From JACKDX01 sp964640175 (GTDB taxonomy: Bacteria; Myxococcota_A; Polyangia; Polyangiales; GCA-016699535): DNA of 64,000 nt. How positions within the stretch are numbered: the first letter of the stretch is position 1; each line of letters starts with the position of its first letter. The stretch covers positions 124,001 to 188,000 of the forward strand of contig CAZXFW010000001.1 in the NCBI GenBank assembly GCA_964640175.1, given 5' to 3'. Shown one piece after another: positions 37,809-46,390 of this stretch. The notes under the pieces are model-generated. The model was not told the DNA's origin. It saw nothing but the letters and a program-made list of their open reading frames with translations, and searched no databases. Both the position numbers and the translations under genes were made by a program.

Positions 37809-37961
37809 AACGCATACGACAACGAGTCAGAAGGTAATAAATGGACGATGAGCACAAAAACCAGTGATAAAACCACACTTTAGCTTCCCATCAATGGGCC
37901 AGCCATGTCAACTGTCCTATTCTCTCTTGCGCAGGTTTTGCGTTGGTTTATCCTGCGCGGC

Positions 37962-38384
37962 ATGCGTTTTGCTATAAACCGTATTTATAGGCTATCGGCT
38001 GGCTTGATAGCTTTGGTAGCGTTATCTCTCCCGTCGGGATGTGCGCCGGAGATAGGCGATGATTGCAAAACGTCCGATGACTGTTCCGTAAGTGGTGACC
38101 GGCTTTGTGACCGAAGTGTCCCCGGAAGTGGGGGATATTGCACCATAGCAGGCTGCGATCAAGGAACCTGCCCTGACGAAGCCATCTGTGTGGAATTTCG
38201 CCCCGCTCCTGAACGGCTGTCATCCACATGGTGCATGGCTTCCTGTGATAACAATGGTGACTGCCGCACAGGCGATGGTTTTTCGTGCGTGACTGCAACT
38301 GAGTTAGGAAACGGGGACGCGGATTTCGCTCGTGCTTTAGACGGAGCAGATAAACAATTCTGCGCTACAGTACCCTCCACCTAA
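37962..38384 (+). CDS. Cys-rich lipoprotein
   Basis: This protein of about 140 residues starts with a signal (LSAGLIALVALSLPSGC) and a lipobox PSGC. The mature part has about a dozen Cys spaced in short loops (DDCSVSGDRLCD, CDQGTCPDEAICV, CDNNGDCRTGDGFSC), a pattern seen in many secreted myxobacterial proteins. I use ATG 37962 because it directly precedes the signal peptide; an earlier in-frame start is at 37905. It ends two bases before an ABC permease gene, so it may be cotranscribed with it, but it lacks the look of a solute-binding protein. Confidence 0.72.
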   Translation: MRFAINRIYRLSAGLIALVALSLPSGCAPEIGDDCKTSDDCSVSGDRLCDRSVPGSGGYCTIAGCDQGTCPDEAICVEFRPAPERLSSTWCMASCDNNGDCRTGDGFSCVTATELGNGDADFARALDGADKQFCATVPST

Positions 38385-38386
38385 TT

Positions 38387-39316
38387 TTGATCGCCTATTT
38401 TATAAAGCGAGTTCTGCGTGCAACGCTCACCATCTTCGGAGTGGTGACATTGGTGTTTCTGCTTATCCGGATTATACCGGGTGACCCTGTCGAAGCCATC
38501 CTAGGCGAAGATGCATCTCCCGAAGATCGGGAGGCGATGCGCAGTACGCTCGCTTTAGATCGGCCTTTTTTAGATCAATATACTTCTTTTATAAGCTCTA
38601 TATCCGACGGCACTCTGGGACACTCGTTTCGCAATCGATCTACGACTGTGATTTCACTGATTGCAAATGTATTGCGTCCAACCGCCCATCTTGCCATCAG
38701 CGCGCTCTTGCTTGCATGGCTCATTGCCATTCCACTTGGCCTGTTTGCCGCAACTCGCCATAATTCCATCTATGACCGAATCGCCTCTGTTCTGGCCATT
38801 GCTGGACTTGCCATACCCAACATCTGGCTCGGCCCTTTGTTGATATTACTGTTTAGTGTCTTTCTGCGTTGGCTTCCGTTGCCAGGTGATGATTTCACCC
38901 GTCTTAGCGCACTTATATTACCTAGCGTTACCGTAGGTACAGCACTAGCTGCCTCTTTATACCGTCACACTCGCTCAACCATGTTGGAGGTTCTACATCA
39001 ACAATACATTTTGGCAGCCAGAGCCCGCGGCCTGCCAGCACATCGAGTGCTGTTCAAACACAGTTTGCGCAATGCCCTTTTGCCCCTCATGACAATTGGC
39101 GCAGCACAACTTGGAGCGTTGTTATCCGGCACAGTAATTGCCGAAAAGATCTTTGAACGTCCGGGCCTCGGAACCCTGTTTCTGGAGGCATTTTTCGCGC
39201 GTGATATCCCGGTAATCCAAGGATGTGTCCTTGTTGTCGCTATTGTCTATGTTACCCTCAATTTAGTTGTCGATCTCCTATACGGGCTCGTTGATCCACG
39301 GGTGCGGCTGTCATGA
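38387..39316 (+). CDS. ABC transporter permease, dipeptide/oligopeptide (DppB-like)
   Basis: This 309-residue protein has six membrane segments. The N-terminus (YFIKRVLRATLTIFGVVTLVF, then RIIPGDPVEAI) is that of DppB/OppB permeases. The EAA loop reads AARARGLPAHRVLFKHSLRNA. The start is TTG at 38387, two bases after the lipoprotein stop. It forms an inner-membrane channel with the next gene. The substrate is unknown, as no binding protein is present. Confidence 0.92.
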   Translation: MIAYFIKRVLRATLTIFGVVTLVFLLIRIIPGDPVEAILGEDASPEDREAMRSTLALDRPFLDQYTSFISSISDGTLGHSFRNRSTTVISLIANVLRPTAHLAISALLLAWLIAIPLGLFAATRHNSIYDRIASVLAIAGLAIPNIWLGPLLILLFSVFLRWLPLPGDDFTRLSALILPSVTVGTALAASLYRHTRSTMLEVLHQQYILAARARGLPAHRVLFKHSLRNALLPLMTIGAAQLGALLSGTVIAEKIFERPGLGTLFLEAFFARDIPVIQGCVLVVAIVYVTLNLVVDLLYGLVDPRVRLS

Positions 39317-40101
39317 TCGGCCTAGGTATTGTGATCCTCTTTTTCTTAATTGCCATCATAGGTCCTTGGATGGCGCCATATCCGCCCGATCATATCGACC
39401 TAAATCAAGAGTTTACTAAAAGTTCCACACTGCACTGGTTAGGCACAACAGACAATGGCGTCGATGTTCTTAGCGTGCTGCTGCACGGCGCGCGCTTGGC
39501 TGCTAGTGTTGCCGTATGTGTAGTTATATTGAGCCTCGCTATCGGAACTTTGCTAGGTGTCGCAGCAGGCTATTTTGGCAAACGCGTTGATCATATCATC
39601 TCCGGCGCTGCCGATCTTATTCAAGCGTTTCCCGCGATTATCCTCAATATTGGCATTGTAGCGTTAGTAGCGCACGCAGGGCTTATCCATCTCATTTTTG
39701 CATTGGTAGTCACAGGTTGGGTGCTTTATACGCGGCTTGCTCGCGCAGAAACGTTATCTCTGCGTGAAAGAGACTTCATCCTAGCCGCGCGAGCGTTAGG
39801 AGCCTCTGAATGGCGTGTCGTCTGGCGACATATCGTTCCTAACCTTGCTGCACCCTTAATTATTCAAGCAACCACAGGTATGGGCGGCGCCATCCTTGCA
39901 GAATCAACGTTGTCATTTCTTGGGCTGGGTCCCGGCACACATACGTCGTGGGGGGCGTTGCTTGATCAAGGAAGCGCCGTGCTTTTGCGTTATCCGCACG
40001 TCGCGCTTTGTGCAGGTAGCGCGATTGCATTGACCGTGCTCGGCTTTAACCTGCTTGGCGATTTTCTACGGGATCATCTTGATCCACGTCAAACCCGTTG
40101 A
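39313..40101 (+). CDS. ABC transporter permease, dipeptide/oligopeptide (DppC-like)
   Basis: This 262-residue partner permease begins in the stop of the preceding gene (four-base overlap). It shows the DppC opening PWMAPYPPDHIDLNQEF, HWLGTTDNGVDVLSVLLHGAR, and the EAA loop AARALGASEWRVVWRHIVPN. It is somewhat shorter than usual at the N-terminus. No ATPase (DppD/F) or binding protein follows, so the transporter must borrow these from elsewhere. Confidence 0.92.
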   Translation: MIGLGIVILFFLIAIIGPWMAPYPPDHIDLNQEFTKSSTLHWLGTTDNGVDVLSVLLHGARLAASVAVCVVILSLAIGTLLGVAAGYFGKRVDHIISGAADLIQAFPAIILNIGIVALVAHAGLIHLIFALVVTGWVLYTRLARAETLSLRERDFILAARALGASEWRVVWRHIVPNLAAPLIIQATTGMGGAILAESTLSFLGLGPGTHTSWGALLDQGSAVLLRYPHVALCAGSAIALTVLGFNLLGDFLRDHLDPRQTR

Positions 40102-40113
40102 TCTTCACACCTA

Positions 40114-40149
40114 CGCAGCTTCTGATCCGCGCAGGGTGATACAGCTGCG
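40114..40149. terminator. possible hairpin between convergent genes
   Basis: CGCAGCT at 40114 and AGCTGCG at 40143 form a perfect seven-base inverted repeat in the 60-base gap between the DppC-like gene and the FG-GAP gene that faces it. The loop is 22 bases and no clear T-run follows, so it is at best a weak or factor-dependent terminator. Confidence 0.22.
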
Positions 40150-40161
40150 GAATGCGTTTCG

Positions 40162-41835
40162 TTATTCAAACTTTGGAATGTACAGGCTAGTGCGTAATGG
40201 ATTGTGCTTAAACATGGGCCAGTCAGCGCGCGCCGACTTGACCGGAAGATCCCAGACGCGGACATGGCTATTGGTGGTCACAAGCTCAACAATGCCATCA
40301 CCATTCAGATCGCCCACCGCAGGCGTATTCAACAGCAAGCTCGCGATGTAACGGGGTCGTGTCAAATCTTCAAGGGAAGTGCTCGTGAGATGCTTCCCAT
40401 CGCCGTCGATGATGGCGACAGTCCAACCAACGCTTACCACAATCTCCATTTTATTGTCGCAGTCAAAGTCAACCAAGACTGGGTTCTTATTAAATTCCTG
40501 GCTAGCGCTGTCGCCCTGATAGCCCAATGCGGTGACCGGAAACCCCTCGACAACGCTACCGTCTGCATACCAGACATTGACCTGCCCCTTGGCATCATTG
40601 GTAGTGGAAAAAGCAACGACCTCGAGGGCAGCGTCGCCTGCGACATCGCCAACCGCGACGGTAGCCTGTGTCGTCCCTTGTGTATTGACGCCGTTTTCCC
40701 AACCCGACAGCGCATTACCTTGATGATCGAATCCAAACACCCTAAAGGCGTGTTCAAACATCTTTTCGCTTTCCATGTGGTAAAACACTCCTGATCCCAC
40801 AAAAATCTCAATGTCGCCATCGCCATCGATATCTGTCAGTACAGGCGATGAAAACATCGCTTCAAGAACATACCGAGGAAACCCTGCAATGCGCGCACCT
40901 TGCCCTGTGAAAGCATATAAGGACCCCCCACAGTAGTTATTATGTGGGGCCGGATAGGGGCATTGCCACGTACCGCCGCCGACAGGGTCAGAAACAAGAT
41001 TACCCTCATCTGTACCAGTGATGACATCGAGCATGCCATCGCCGCTCAGGTCCGCAAGGCCAGGTGAACTCCAAATGGTATCGCGAAATTGGCCCTCATT
41101 CCCGTCGCCGTAAGCACCGCTCGCGGGAAAGCCTTGGACCAACGTGCCGTCATGATGCCAAGCGTAAAGTCGTTTATCAAAACTTCCAACGACAACTTCT
41201 AAGTCTTTATCCCCATCCAAATCGCCGAGCGCAGGCGTGGCATAGATCGGATCGGGACACCCTCCTCCGGGAGGAATATACAAATCAAAGGGAACCTTTG
41301 GCCAACCTGGCTCGATGTCACCGGTATGCGAGTATGCAATCACCGCGCCAGCCCGACACTCTGTCTCGGTGAGTTGGCCCGTCGCAATTACAATCTCGTC
41401 TTGCCCATCGTTATCGATGTCGCCGACCGCTGGCGCTGCTTGAATTGCCTGCGAGCCCAGGGCTCGGCCCATTCCTGCGGCGACATCGCGGTGCCACAGC
41501 TCCTCACCATTGCTTCGCAGTACATACACGCCACCCAGATTGGTAACAGCCACGATCTCAAGTGTGGTGGGATCGTCATCGACGTCCACGATGACCGGCG
41601 AGCCAAGATGACACTCTGTATGTCCACCGCAATCACGACTAGGTAACGGAAAACTCCATTTCGGACTGACCTCGCCGCTGGGAAGAGGCAACGCTTCGCA
41701 TCTCAAGTTGAGCGGTGCATCCGGCGAGCCCGTATCTTCTGATCCACCATCCCCTTTGGACGTGCCCTTGCCGCCGCAATCAAGCAGCAACACGAAGAGC
41801 AAACTACCACTGACAAAGCGTCTACAGCATCGCAT
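40162..41835 (-). CDS. FG-GAP/VCBS repeat lipoprotein
   Basis: This 557-residue secreted protein has a signal peptide ending LLFVLLLDCGG, probably a lipobox. A beta-propeller made of repeated FG-GAP units follows. At least six Ca-binding loops of the D-x-D-x-D-G type occur, such as GDIDNDGQDEIVI, GDLDGDKDLEVVV, ADLSGDGMLDVIT, TDIDGDGDIEIFV and GDLNGDGIVELVT. Such integrin-like propellers act at the cell surface; the partner is unknown. Several Cys in the mature part may form disulfides. Confidence 0.85.
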   Translation of the reverse strand: MRCCRRFVSGSLLFVLLLDCGGKGTSKGDGGSEDTGSPDAPLNLRCEALPLPSGEVSPKWSFPLPSRDCGGHTECHLGSPVIVDVDDDPTTLEIVAVTNLGGVYVLRSNGEELWHRDVAAGMGRALGSQAIQAAPAVGDIDNDGQDEIVIATGQLTETECRAGAVIAYSHTGDIEPGWPKVPFDLYIPPGGGCPDPIYATPALGDLDGDKDLEVVVGSFDKRLYAWHHDGTLVQGFPASGAYGDGNEGQFRDTIWSSPGLADLSGDGMLDVITGTDEGNLVSDPVGGGTWQCPYPAPHNNYCGGSLYAFTGQGARIAGFPRYVLEAMFSSPVLTDIDGDGDIEIFVGSGVFYHMESEKMFEHAFRVFGFDHQGNALSGWENGVNTQGTTQATVAVGDVAGDAALEVVAFSTTNDAKGQVNVWYADGSVVEGFPVTALGYQGDSASQEFNKNPVLVDFDCDNKMEIVVSVGWTVAIIDGDGKHLTSTSLEDLTRPRYIASLLLNTPAVGDLNGDGIVELVTTNSHVRVWDLPVKSARADWPMFKHNPLRTSLYIPKFE

Positions 41836-42034
41836 GGGTCACTATACGAACCCCGCGAAGATCGAAGCAACATTCAGTGCCTCTGGTGAGATTCTTTTTC
41901 CTGCCAACGACGGCCACATCAGCAAAACTGCTTGCTAAACCGATGACAGACTTCAACATGGGTACAGTCGGCACCAGGAAATACCTGTACACCCCATCAT
42001 AACTATTGAGATCGTTGGCAAATTTCAATGGCAT
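41822..42034 (-). CDS. short ORF overlapping the FG-GAP gene start
   Basis: This open frame of 70 codons runs in the same direction as the FG-GAP gene and overlaps its first 14 bases. The product contains the moderately hydrophobic stretch SVIGLASSFADVAVVG and has no recognisable family or ribosome site. It may be a leader-type gene, a remnant or chance. I list it because it fills most of the 320-base gap between the two flanking genes. Confidence 0.2.
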   Translation of the reverse strand: MPLKFANDLNSYDGVYRYFLVPTVPMLKSVIGLASSFADVAVVGRKKNLTRGTECCFDLRGVRIVTHAML

Positions 42035-42071
42035 GGTTTTCGCAAGACGTTAGGACAATAGGAGCTTCGTT

Positions 42072-42146
42072 ATGATGCCTAAACTCACTCTTTCCGTTCG
42101 TTGGCGCTGGACTTTGGTTTCCATCTGGCTACTCACAACCCACTAG
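42072..42146 (+). CDS. candidate 24-residue small membrane peptide
   Basis: A good ribosome site (AGGAG at 42060-42064) precedes ATG ATG at 42072 by seven bases. The frame encodes 24 residues: a basic start (MPKLTLSVRWRW) and a hydrophobic end (TLVSIWLLTTH), then TAG. It lies in the gap between the FG-GAP gene and the NAGPA-type gene, both on the other strand, and ends nine bases before the latter's stop. It could be a small membrane protein, or the remnant of a signal peptide. Confidence 0.28.
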   Translation: MMPKLTLSVRWRWTLVSIWLLTTH

Positions 42147-42155
42147 GTTTCAGTT

Positions 42156-43385
42156 CTACATTTCCACATTTGGGTGTTTCTCAGACTTCAGTCGCTTGCG
42201 ACGTCGATACCACAAGATACTCCATCCGGCCGTGCCAGTGATGCCTAAACCCATCATGACCAACACCACAGGAATGATGATTTCTCTAAAGCGTCCTAAA
42301 CTCAACGGCGGCGGTCGTGGTGTTGAAATTGTCACATCCGGTGCATGTATCTTGGCCTGCGTGCCAGAGGCTTTCGCTGACAGGGCCTGGCCTTTGGCCG
42401 GAGCAATCACACCGATGTGATTCATCACTTCGCGCTCCACACCACGCACAAAAGCTTCTTCTTTACCCTCTTCGCCTATCCGCGTACGATGTTTGCCATT
42501 GTGGTGCTCTTCGGCTCCAAAGCCAAACCGAGCTGTCCAGCGACCACCACTTGGTGAGTTCACTACACCGCCTTCTTTGGCAATGAACACTGTACTGGAG
42601 CCACCGCCATCTAAGTTAATGGCATCTGTCGCTCCAAACTCCACGAATAGTTCTGCCATTTCATACAGCGTTAATCCCCGACTATGTGACTGACGCCCAC
42701 TTGCTACAATCAGAATCACGAGACGTCCTTCTTTACCAACTCCAACCGCACTGCGAGGATGGCGGTAGCGCGCATAAGGAAAGGCTTCCAGAGACTTGTG
42801 ATCCACCTGACCATGTCGCACCAGCTGAGGCATTCCAGAGACGGCTTGTGTGACTTGGTCTGCGGGCACGTGGTTCACCTCTGCCTCCGGTGGACTGATC
42901 CACGCGCGCCCCTGTCGCGTGATTGCAAAAAATCCTATCTCAGCATCATCTTCTCCTGTGGACCAACGTTCCCCGCCACCGGCAGCAACCCCCCAGGCCC
43001 GCATCATTTTCCCCCAAAATCCTCCATTGATTGCCACAGCCAAATGGTTGGCTTTGGCAAATTCACTCACAGTCTGCCAGCGTTGCTCATAGGGTGTCGT
43101 GATGACCCGTACGCCAGGTTTGGAAAGATCCACCAACACCACATGAATGCGACAGGGCACATCGGTCAGCCGTAAAAGGTAGCGAACGCCTTCATTGGGC
43201 TCTGTCCATCGATCCTCAATAATATGAGCCTGGCGTTGGCTTTGGCTTGCCTGGGCGTAAACCGGGACAGCTCCAAGGCACCCGTACGCCACCATCAAAA
43301 CACCACAGAAGATGGGAGCCGCAAATCGGCAGGCCAGGGTGCTCGTCTTGCATTGAGACGCCACAACGTGCACAAAGCCAGCCAT
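42156..43385 (-). CDS. NAGPA-type phosphodiester glycosidase family protein, membrane anchored
   Basis: This protein of about 409 residues has an N-terminal signal peptide (APIFCGVLMVAYGCLGAVPVYAQA). A phosphodiester glycosidase (NAGPA/DUF2233) domain follows, identified by VAINGGFW near residue 110, the RSAVGV segment and the hallmark DAINLDGGGSSTVFI. A linker and a C-terminal membrane helix (IPVVLVMMGLGITGTAGWSILWY) followed by a basic tail then anchor it. Bacterial members probably act on phosphodiester-linked sugars of cell-wall polymers. ATG 43385 or ATG 43421 may be the start; with 43385 the start codon overlaps that of the opposite gene. Confidence 0.85.
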   Translation of the reverse strand: MAGFVHVVASQCKTSTLACRFAAPIFCGVLMVAYGCLGAVPVYAQASQSQRQAHIIEDRWTEPNEGVRYLLRLTDVPCRIHVVLVDLSKPGVRVITTPYEQRWQTVSEFAKANHLAVAINGGFWGKMMRAWGVAAGGGERWSTGEDDAEIGFFAITRQGRAWISPPEAEVNHVPADQVTQAVSGMPQLVRHGQVDHKSLEAFPYARYRHPRSAVGVGKEGRLVILIVASGRQSHSRGLTLYEMAELFVEFGATDAINLDGGGSSTVFIAKEGGVVNSPSGGRWTARFGFGAEEHHNGKHRTRIGEEGKEEAFVRGVEREVMNHIGVIAPAKGQALSAKASGTQAKIHAPDVTISTPRPPPLSLGRFREIIIPVVLVMMGLGITGTAGWSILWYRRRKRLKSEKHPNVEM

Positions 43386-44484
43386 GCGATGGCATCGGAC
43401 CCTCCTCTTAGGCCTCAGCATGGCCGTCTGCTTAAGCCTTCAGAGCTGTAAGCGCAACAGGTCACAAAAGCAGCCTGCCCCTACGCCAAGCCTTGACGCT
43501 TCCGCCACAGCGCCGGCCCCCACGCCAAAACTCACCCCCCCAACCAACCTCTTTGGTGTCCAAGACGAACCCATTCGGGAAGCTCTTGCTCAAGGGCCCA
43601 TCCAAAAAGTCGAACGAGGCCGTGGTGGACGCAGCCTGGCCTTTAAAATCACCTTAGCAGACGGCACTCAGGGCTATTTTAAGCCAGAACAAACGTTCTC
43701 TGCCGCGCATTGGTACGCCGAAGTTGCTGCCTATCACCTCGATCGCGAGCTTGGTCTAGGACGTGTGGCCCCCGTAGTGAGCCGACGCATTGCCTGGACA
43801 GATCTTAAACGCGCCGCTGGTTCGGATGAACGCATCGAAGAGCTCATCATCGATAAAGATGGCTTTTTGCGCGGCGCATTTATTTGGTGGGTGCCTGGAG
43901 ATCTCGTGCCTCTGTCCCTTTCACGCGGCTGGGAACGTTGGATTCGCATTGAACCATGGTCAGCTACGCGGATCTCACCCATGACTCGTCCTGCCGTGTT
44001 TCGCGAGGCCATCGATATGGCAAAAAATGGTCAAGAACCACTTACCAATTTTGATACAGACCGACCTATCGCAGGCCGTTCAAGCCAACCCGGTCGGTCC
44101 CAAGAACTTTCTGATCTTACCGTGTTCGACTACCTCACCCATAACGTCGATCGCTGGGGTGGAGACAATACCAATGTGCGCGTCCTCGGACGAAAAGGCC
44201 CGTTGGTGTTTTTCGACAACGCGGCAGGCTTTCCTCCTGTGCAACAAATAGGCGGGATCATGGAATCACGGCTCAAAGTGGTTCAACGCTTCAATAAATC
44301 GACCATTGACGCTGTATCCAACTTTAACATGGCCCACTATCGCAAACGCTTATCGGAAGAGCCTCTGACGCCCATACTAAGCGAAGAGCAACTTGAAGGC
44401 TTACAAACCCGTCAAAAAGCACTGTTGGATTATATCGCAACACTGAAAGAACGTTTTGGAGAGAGGATATATTCATGGCCATAG
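43384..44484 (+). CDS. lipoprotein with Fam20/HipA-like kinase motifs
   Basis: This 366-residue protein starts with a signal peptide and lipobox (LSLQSC, Cys 22) and a Pro/Thr-rich linker. The core shows the order seen in Fam20C/four-jointed and HipA-like kinases: a strand with Lys (GYFKPEQ, about 100), AEVAAYHLDRELGLGRVAP, a catalytic-loop-like FDYLTHNVDRWGGDNTNV (about 248-265) and a metal-binding-like FFDNAAGF (about 276). I infer an extracytoplasmic kinase or pseudokinase; substrate and activity are unknown. It overlaps aguA by 10 bases. Its start is divergent from, and overlaps, that of the NAGPA-type gene. Confidence 0.62.
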   Translation: MRWHRTLLLGLSMAVCLSLQSCKRNRSQKQPAPTPSLDASATAPAPTPKLTPPTNLFGVQDEPIREALAQGPIQKVERGRGGRSLAFKITLADGTQGYFKPEQTFSAAHWYAEVAAYHLDRELGLGRVAPVVSRRIAWTDLKRAAGSDERIEELIIDKDGFLRGAFIWWVPGDLVPLSLSRGWERWIRIEPWSATRISPMTRPAVFREAIDMAKNGQEPLTNFDTDRPIAGRSSQPGRSQELSDLTVFDYLTHNVDRWGGDNTNVRVLGRKGPLVFFDNAAGFPPVQQIGGIMESRLKVVQRFNKSTIDAVSNFNMAHYRKRLSEEPLTPILSEEQLEGLQTRQKALLDYIATLKERFGERIYSWP

Positions 44485-45533
44485 ATTTACCTACCCACTG
44501 GGCTGCTGACGCTGAGTTTCGCAAGCTTGCCGAATGGGAGCCACACAAAGCCGTATGGGTTGCGTGGCCATGGGATGATACCGACTGGCAAGACGAATTA
44601 CCGAAGGCACAACAAGAGCTTGCCCAACTTTGCCAGGGTATTATCAATCTGGATGACTCTAACGATGCTCAAGGCGAAGCGGTTCACATGTTGGTACGCA
44701 ACCCAGACGACGAGCACGCCGCTCGTCTAGCACTGGGCATGTCTGCCAAGCATGTGAGATTTTATCACCTGCCCACAGGGGATTTGTGGCTGAGAGACAC
44801 CGCTCCGGTGTTTATGCGTAACGATGCGGGCAACGATGCAGCCGTGTGTTTTAAGTTCAATGGCTGGGGCGGAAAGTACCTTTATCCCGACGATGTGCTG
44901 GTCGCAAAGCGCATCGCCGCTGCAAGTGAAGTGACGCGCTTTGATGTACCTTTGATTCTCGAAGGCGGTGGACTCGAGTTTGATGGAGAGGGAACATGTT
45001 TGACAACACGGCAATGCCTTTTGCATCCCAAACGTAACCCAACCCTCGACGAAGCCCATATTGAAGACATTCTTAAACGTTCACTCGGCATGCAAAAGGT
45101 ACTTTGGCTCGATAAAGGTCTTTTAAACGATCATACCGACGGCCATATCGATAACTTGGCGCGCTTTGTGGCACCTGGGGCTGTGGTTTGCACATCACCT
45201 CATCCCAAAGAAGAACCCAACTCTGCCGTCTTATCCGACATTCACAACCAATTATCCTTGTTTAAGGATGCGCGTGGGCGTTCCCTTAAGGTCATGACCT
45301 TACCTTCCCCAGGCTTGGTGGCTCGCGAGGATGGCAGTCCATACCCTGCAAGCTATCTCAACTTTTACATCGCCAACTCCACAGTGATAGTGCCCGCATT
45401 TGGTAAAGAAACGGATACGGTTGCCAAAGACATTCTGGCTCCTCTGTTTCCTACCCGACGCGTGATTAGCTTACCCGCGTTGTCCTTGCTCACGGGGGGC
45501 GGTACGTTTCACTGCATTACTCAACAACAATAA
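44475..45533 (+). CDS. aguA: agmatine deiminase
   Basis: This 352-residue enzyme converts agmatine to N-carbamoylputrescine. It shows the N-terminal EWEPHKAVWVAWPW, the LRDTAPVFM region, the catalytic His/Asp stretch NDHTDGHIDNLARF and the C-terminal catalytic Cys in LTGGGTFHCITQQ. It overlaps the preceding lipoprotein gene by 10 bases and is followed 17 bases later by aguB, the next step. No arginine decarboxylase is in the window, so agmatine is made elsewhere or taken up. Confidence 0.95.
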   Translation: MAIDLPTHWAADAEFRKLAEWEPHKAVWVAWPWDDTDWQDELPKAQQELAQLCQGIINLDDSNDAQGEAVHMLVRNPDDEHAARLALGMSAKHVRFYHLPTGDLWLRDTAPVFMRNDAGNDAAVCFKFNGWGGKYLYPDDVLVAKRIAAASEVTRFDVPLILEGGGLEFDGEGTCLTTRQCLLHPKRNPTLDEAHIEDILKRSLGMQKVLWLDKGLLNDHTDGHIDNLARFVAPGAVVCTSPHPKEEPNSAVLSDIHNQLSLFKDARGRSLKVMTLPSPGLVAREDGSPYPASYLNFYIANSTVIVPAFGKETDTVAKDILAPLFPTRRVISLPALSLLTGGGTFHCITQQQ

Positions 45534-45550
45534 CTCCAAGGAAAAACGCC

Positions 45551-46390
45551 ATGCATCTTGCTGTTTTGCAATTCGCCATGACCGAGGATCGGCAAGCCAA
45601 TCTAGCCAAAGCCACGGATCTCATTCGTGCCGCAGCAAGCCAGGGGGCCCAAGTGATTCTTCCACCCGAATTATTTCAAGGGCCTTACTTTCCGAAAACT
45701 GAAGACGCCTCGTTCTTTCGTTGGGCAGAACCCGCCTCCCAAAGCAAAACACTGCAACATTTTTCAGAACTGGCTCGCGAATTAAAGGTGGTCCTACCCA
45801 TCTCATTTTTCGAAAAGGACGGCCAAACCTATTACAACAGCGTAGCTATCCTAGACACGGATGGAACATGTTTAGGCATTTATCGTAAAAGCCACATTCC
45901 CGATGGTCCTGGCTACGAAGAAAAATTCTACTTCCGCCCAGGCAAAACAGGATTCAAGGTGTGGCCCACCCAATTTGGCACCCTGGGCGTGGGCATCTGC
46001 TGGGATCAATGGTTTCCAGAATGTGCACGCATCATGACCTTGCTGGGAGCCGATGTGTTACTTTACCCAACGGCGATTGGTTCTGAACCGCTGGAGCCTA
46101 CGCTGGATACGCGAGGCCCTTGGCGCCGTGCCATGCTTGGCCACGCTGTCTCGAACATGATCCCCATTGCAGCCGCTAACCGCATCGGCACCGAACAACA
46201 CCAAACATTTTACGGCACTTCGTTTATTTGTGACGCTCGGGGGGAAGTCCTTGCGGATTTGGGTTCTTCACAGGAAAGCATTGGTTATGCACAGCTTGAC
46301 CTGGAGGCTGTGCGTAAGGATCGGGATTCTTTTGGTTTTTTTCGAGATCGTCGTCCCGATCTTTATGCAGAAATCGTCAAAGATCGTTGA
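45551..46390 (+). CDS. aguB: N-carbamoylputrescine amidase
   Basis: This 279-residue nitrilase-family amidase releases putrescine. The catalytic Glu (ILPPELFQGPYF), Lys (YRKSHIPDGPGYEEKFYF) and Cys (GVGICWDQWFPE, about residue 148) are in place and the surrounding segments are diagnostic for this subgroup. AAGGAAAAA precedes the start. With aguA it gives a two-gene agmatine-to-putrescine operon. Confidence 0.95.
   Translation: MHLAVLQFAMTEDRQANLAKATDLIRAAASQGAQVILPPELFQGPYFPKTEDASFFRWAEPASQSKTLQHFSELARELKVVLPISFFEKDGQTYYNSVAILDTDGTCLGIYRKSHIPDGPGYEEKFYFRPGKTGFKVWPTQFGTLGVGICWDQWFPECARIMTLLGADVLLYPTAIGSEPLEPTLDTRGPWRRAMLGHAVSNMIPIAAANRIGTEQHQTFYGTSFICDARGEVLADLGSSQESIGYAQLDLEAVRKDRDSFGFFRDRRPDLYAEIVKDR

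Noticed and set aside
40204..40794. 196-codon open frame antisense to the FG-GAP lipoprotein
   Set aside because: The FG-GAP repeats on the other strand are clear and this frame has no recognisable structure.
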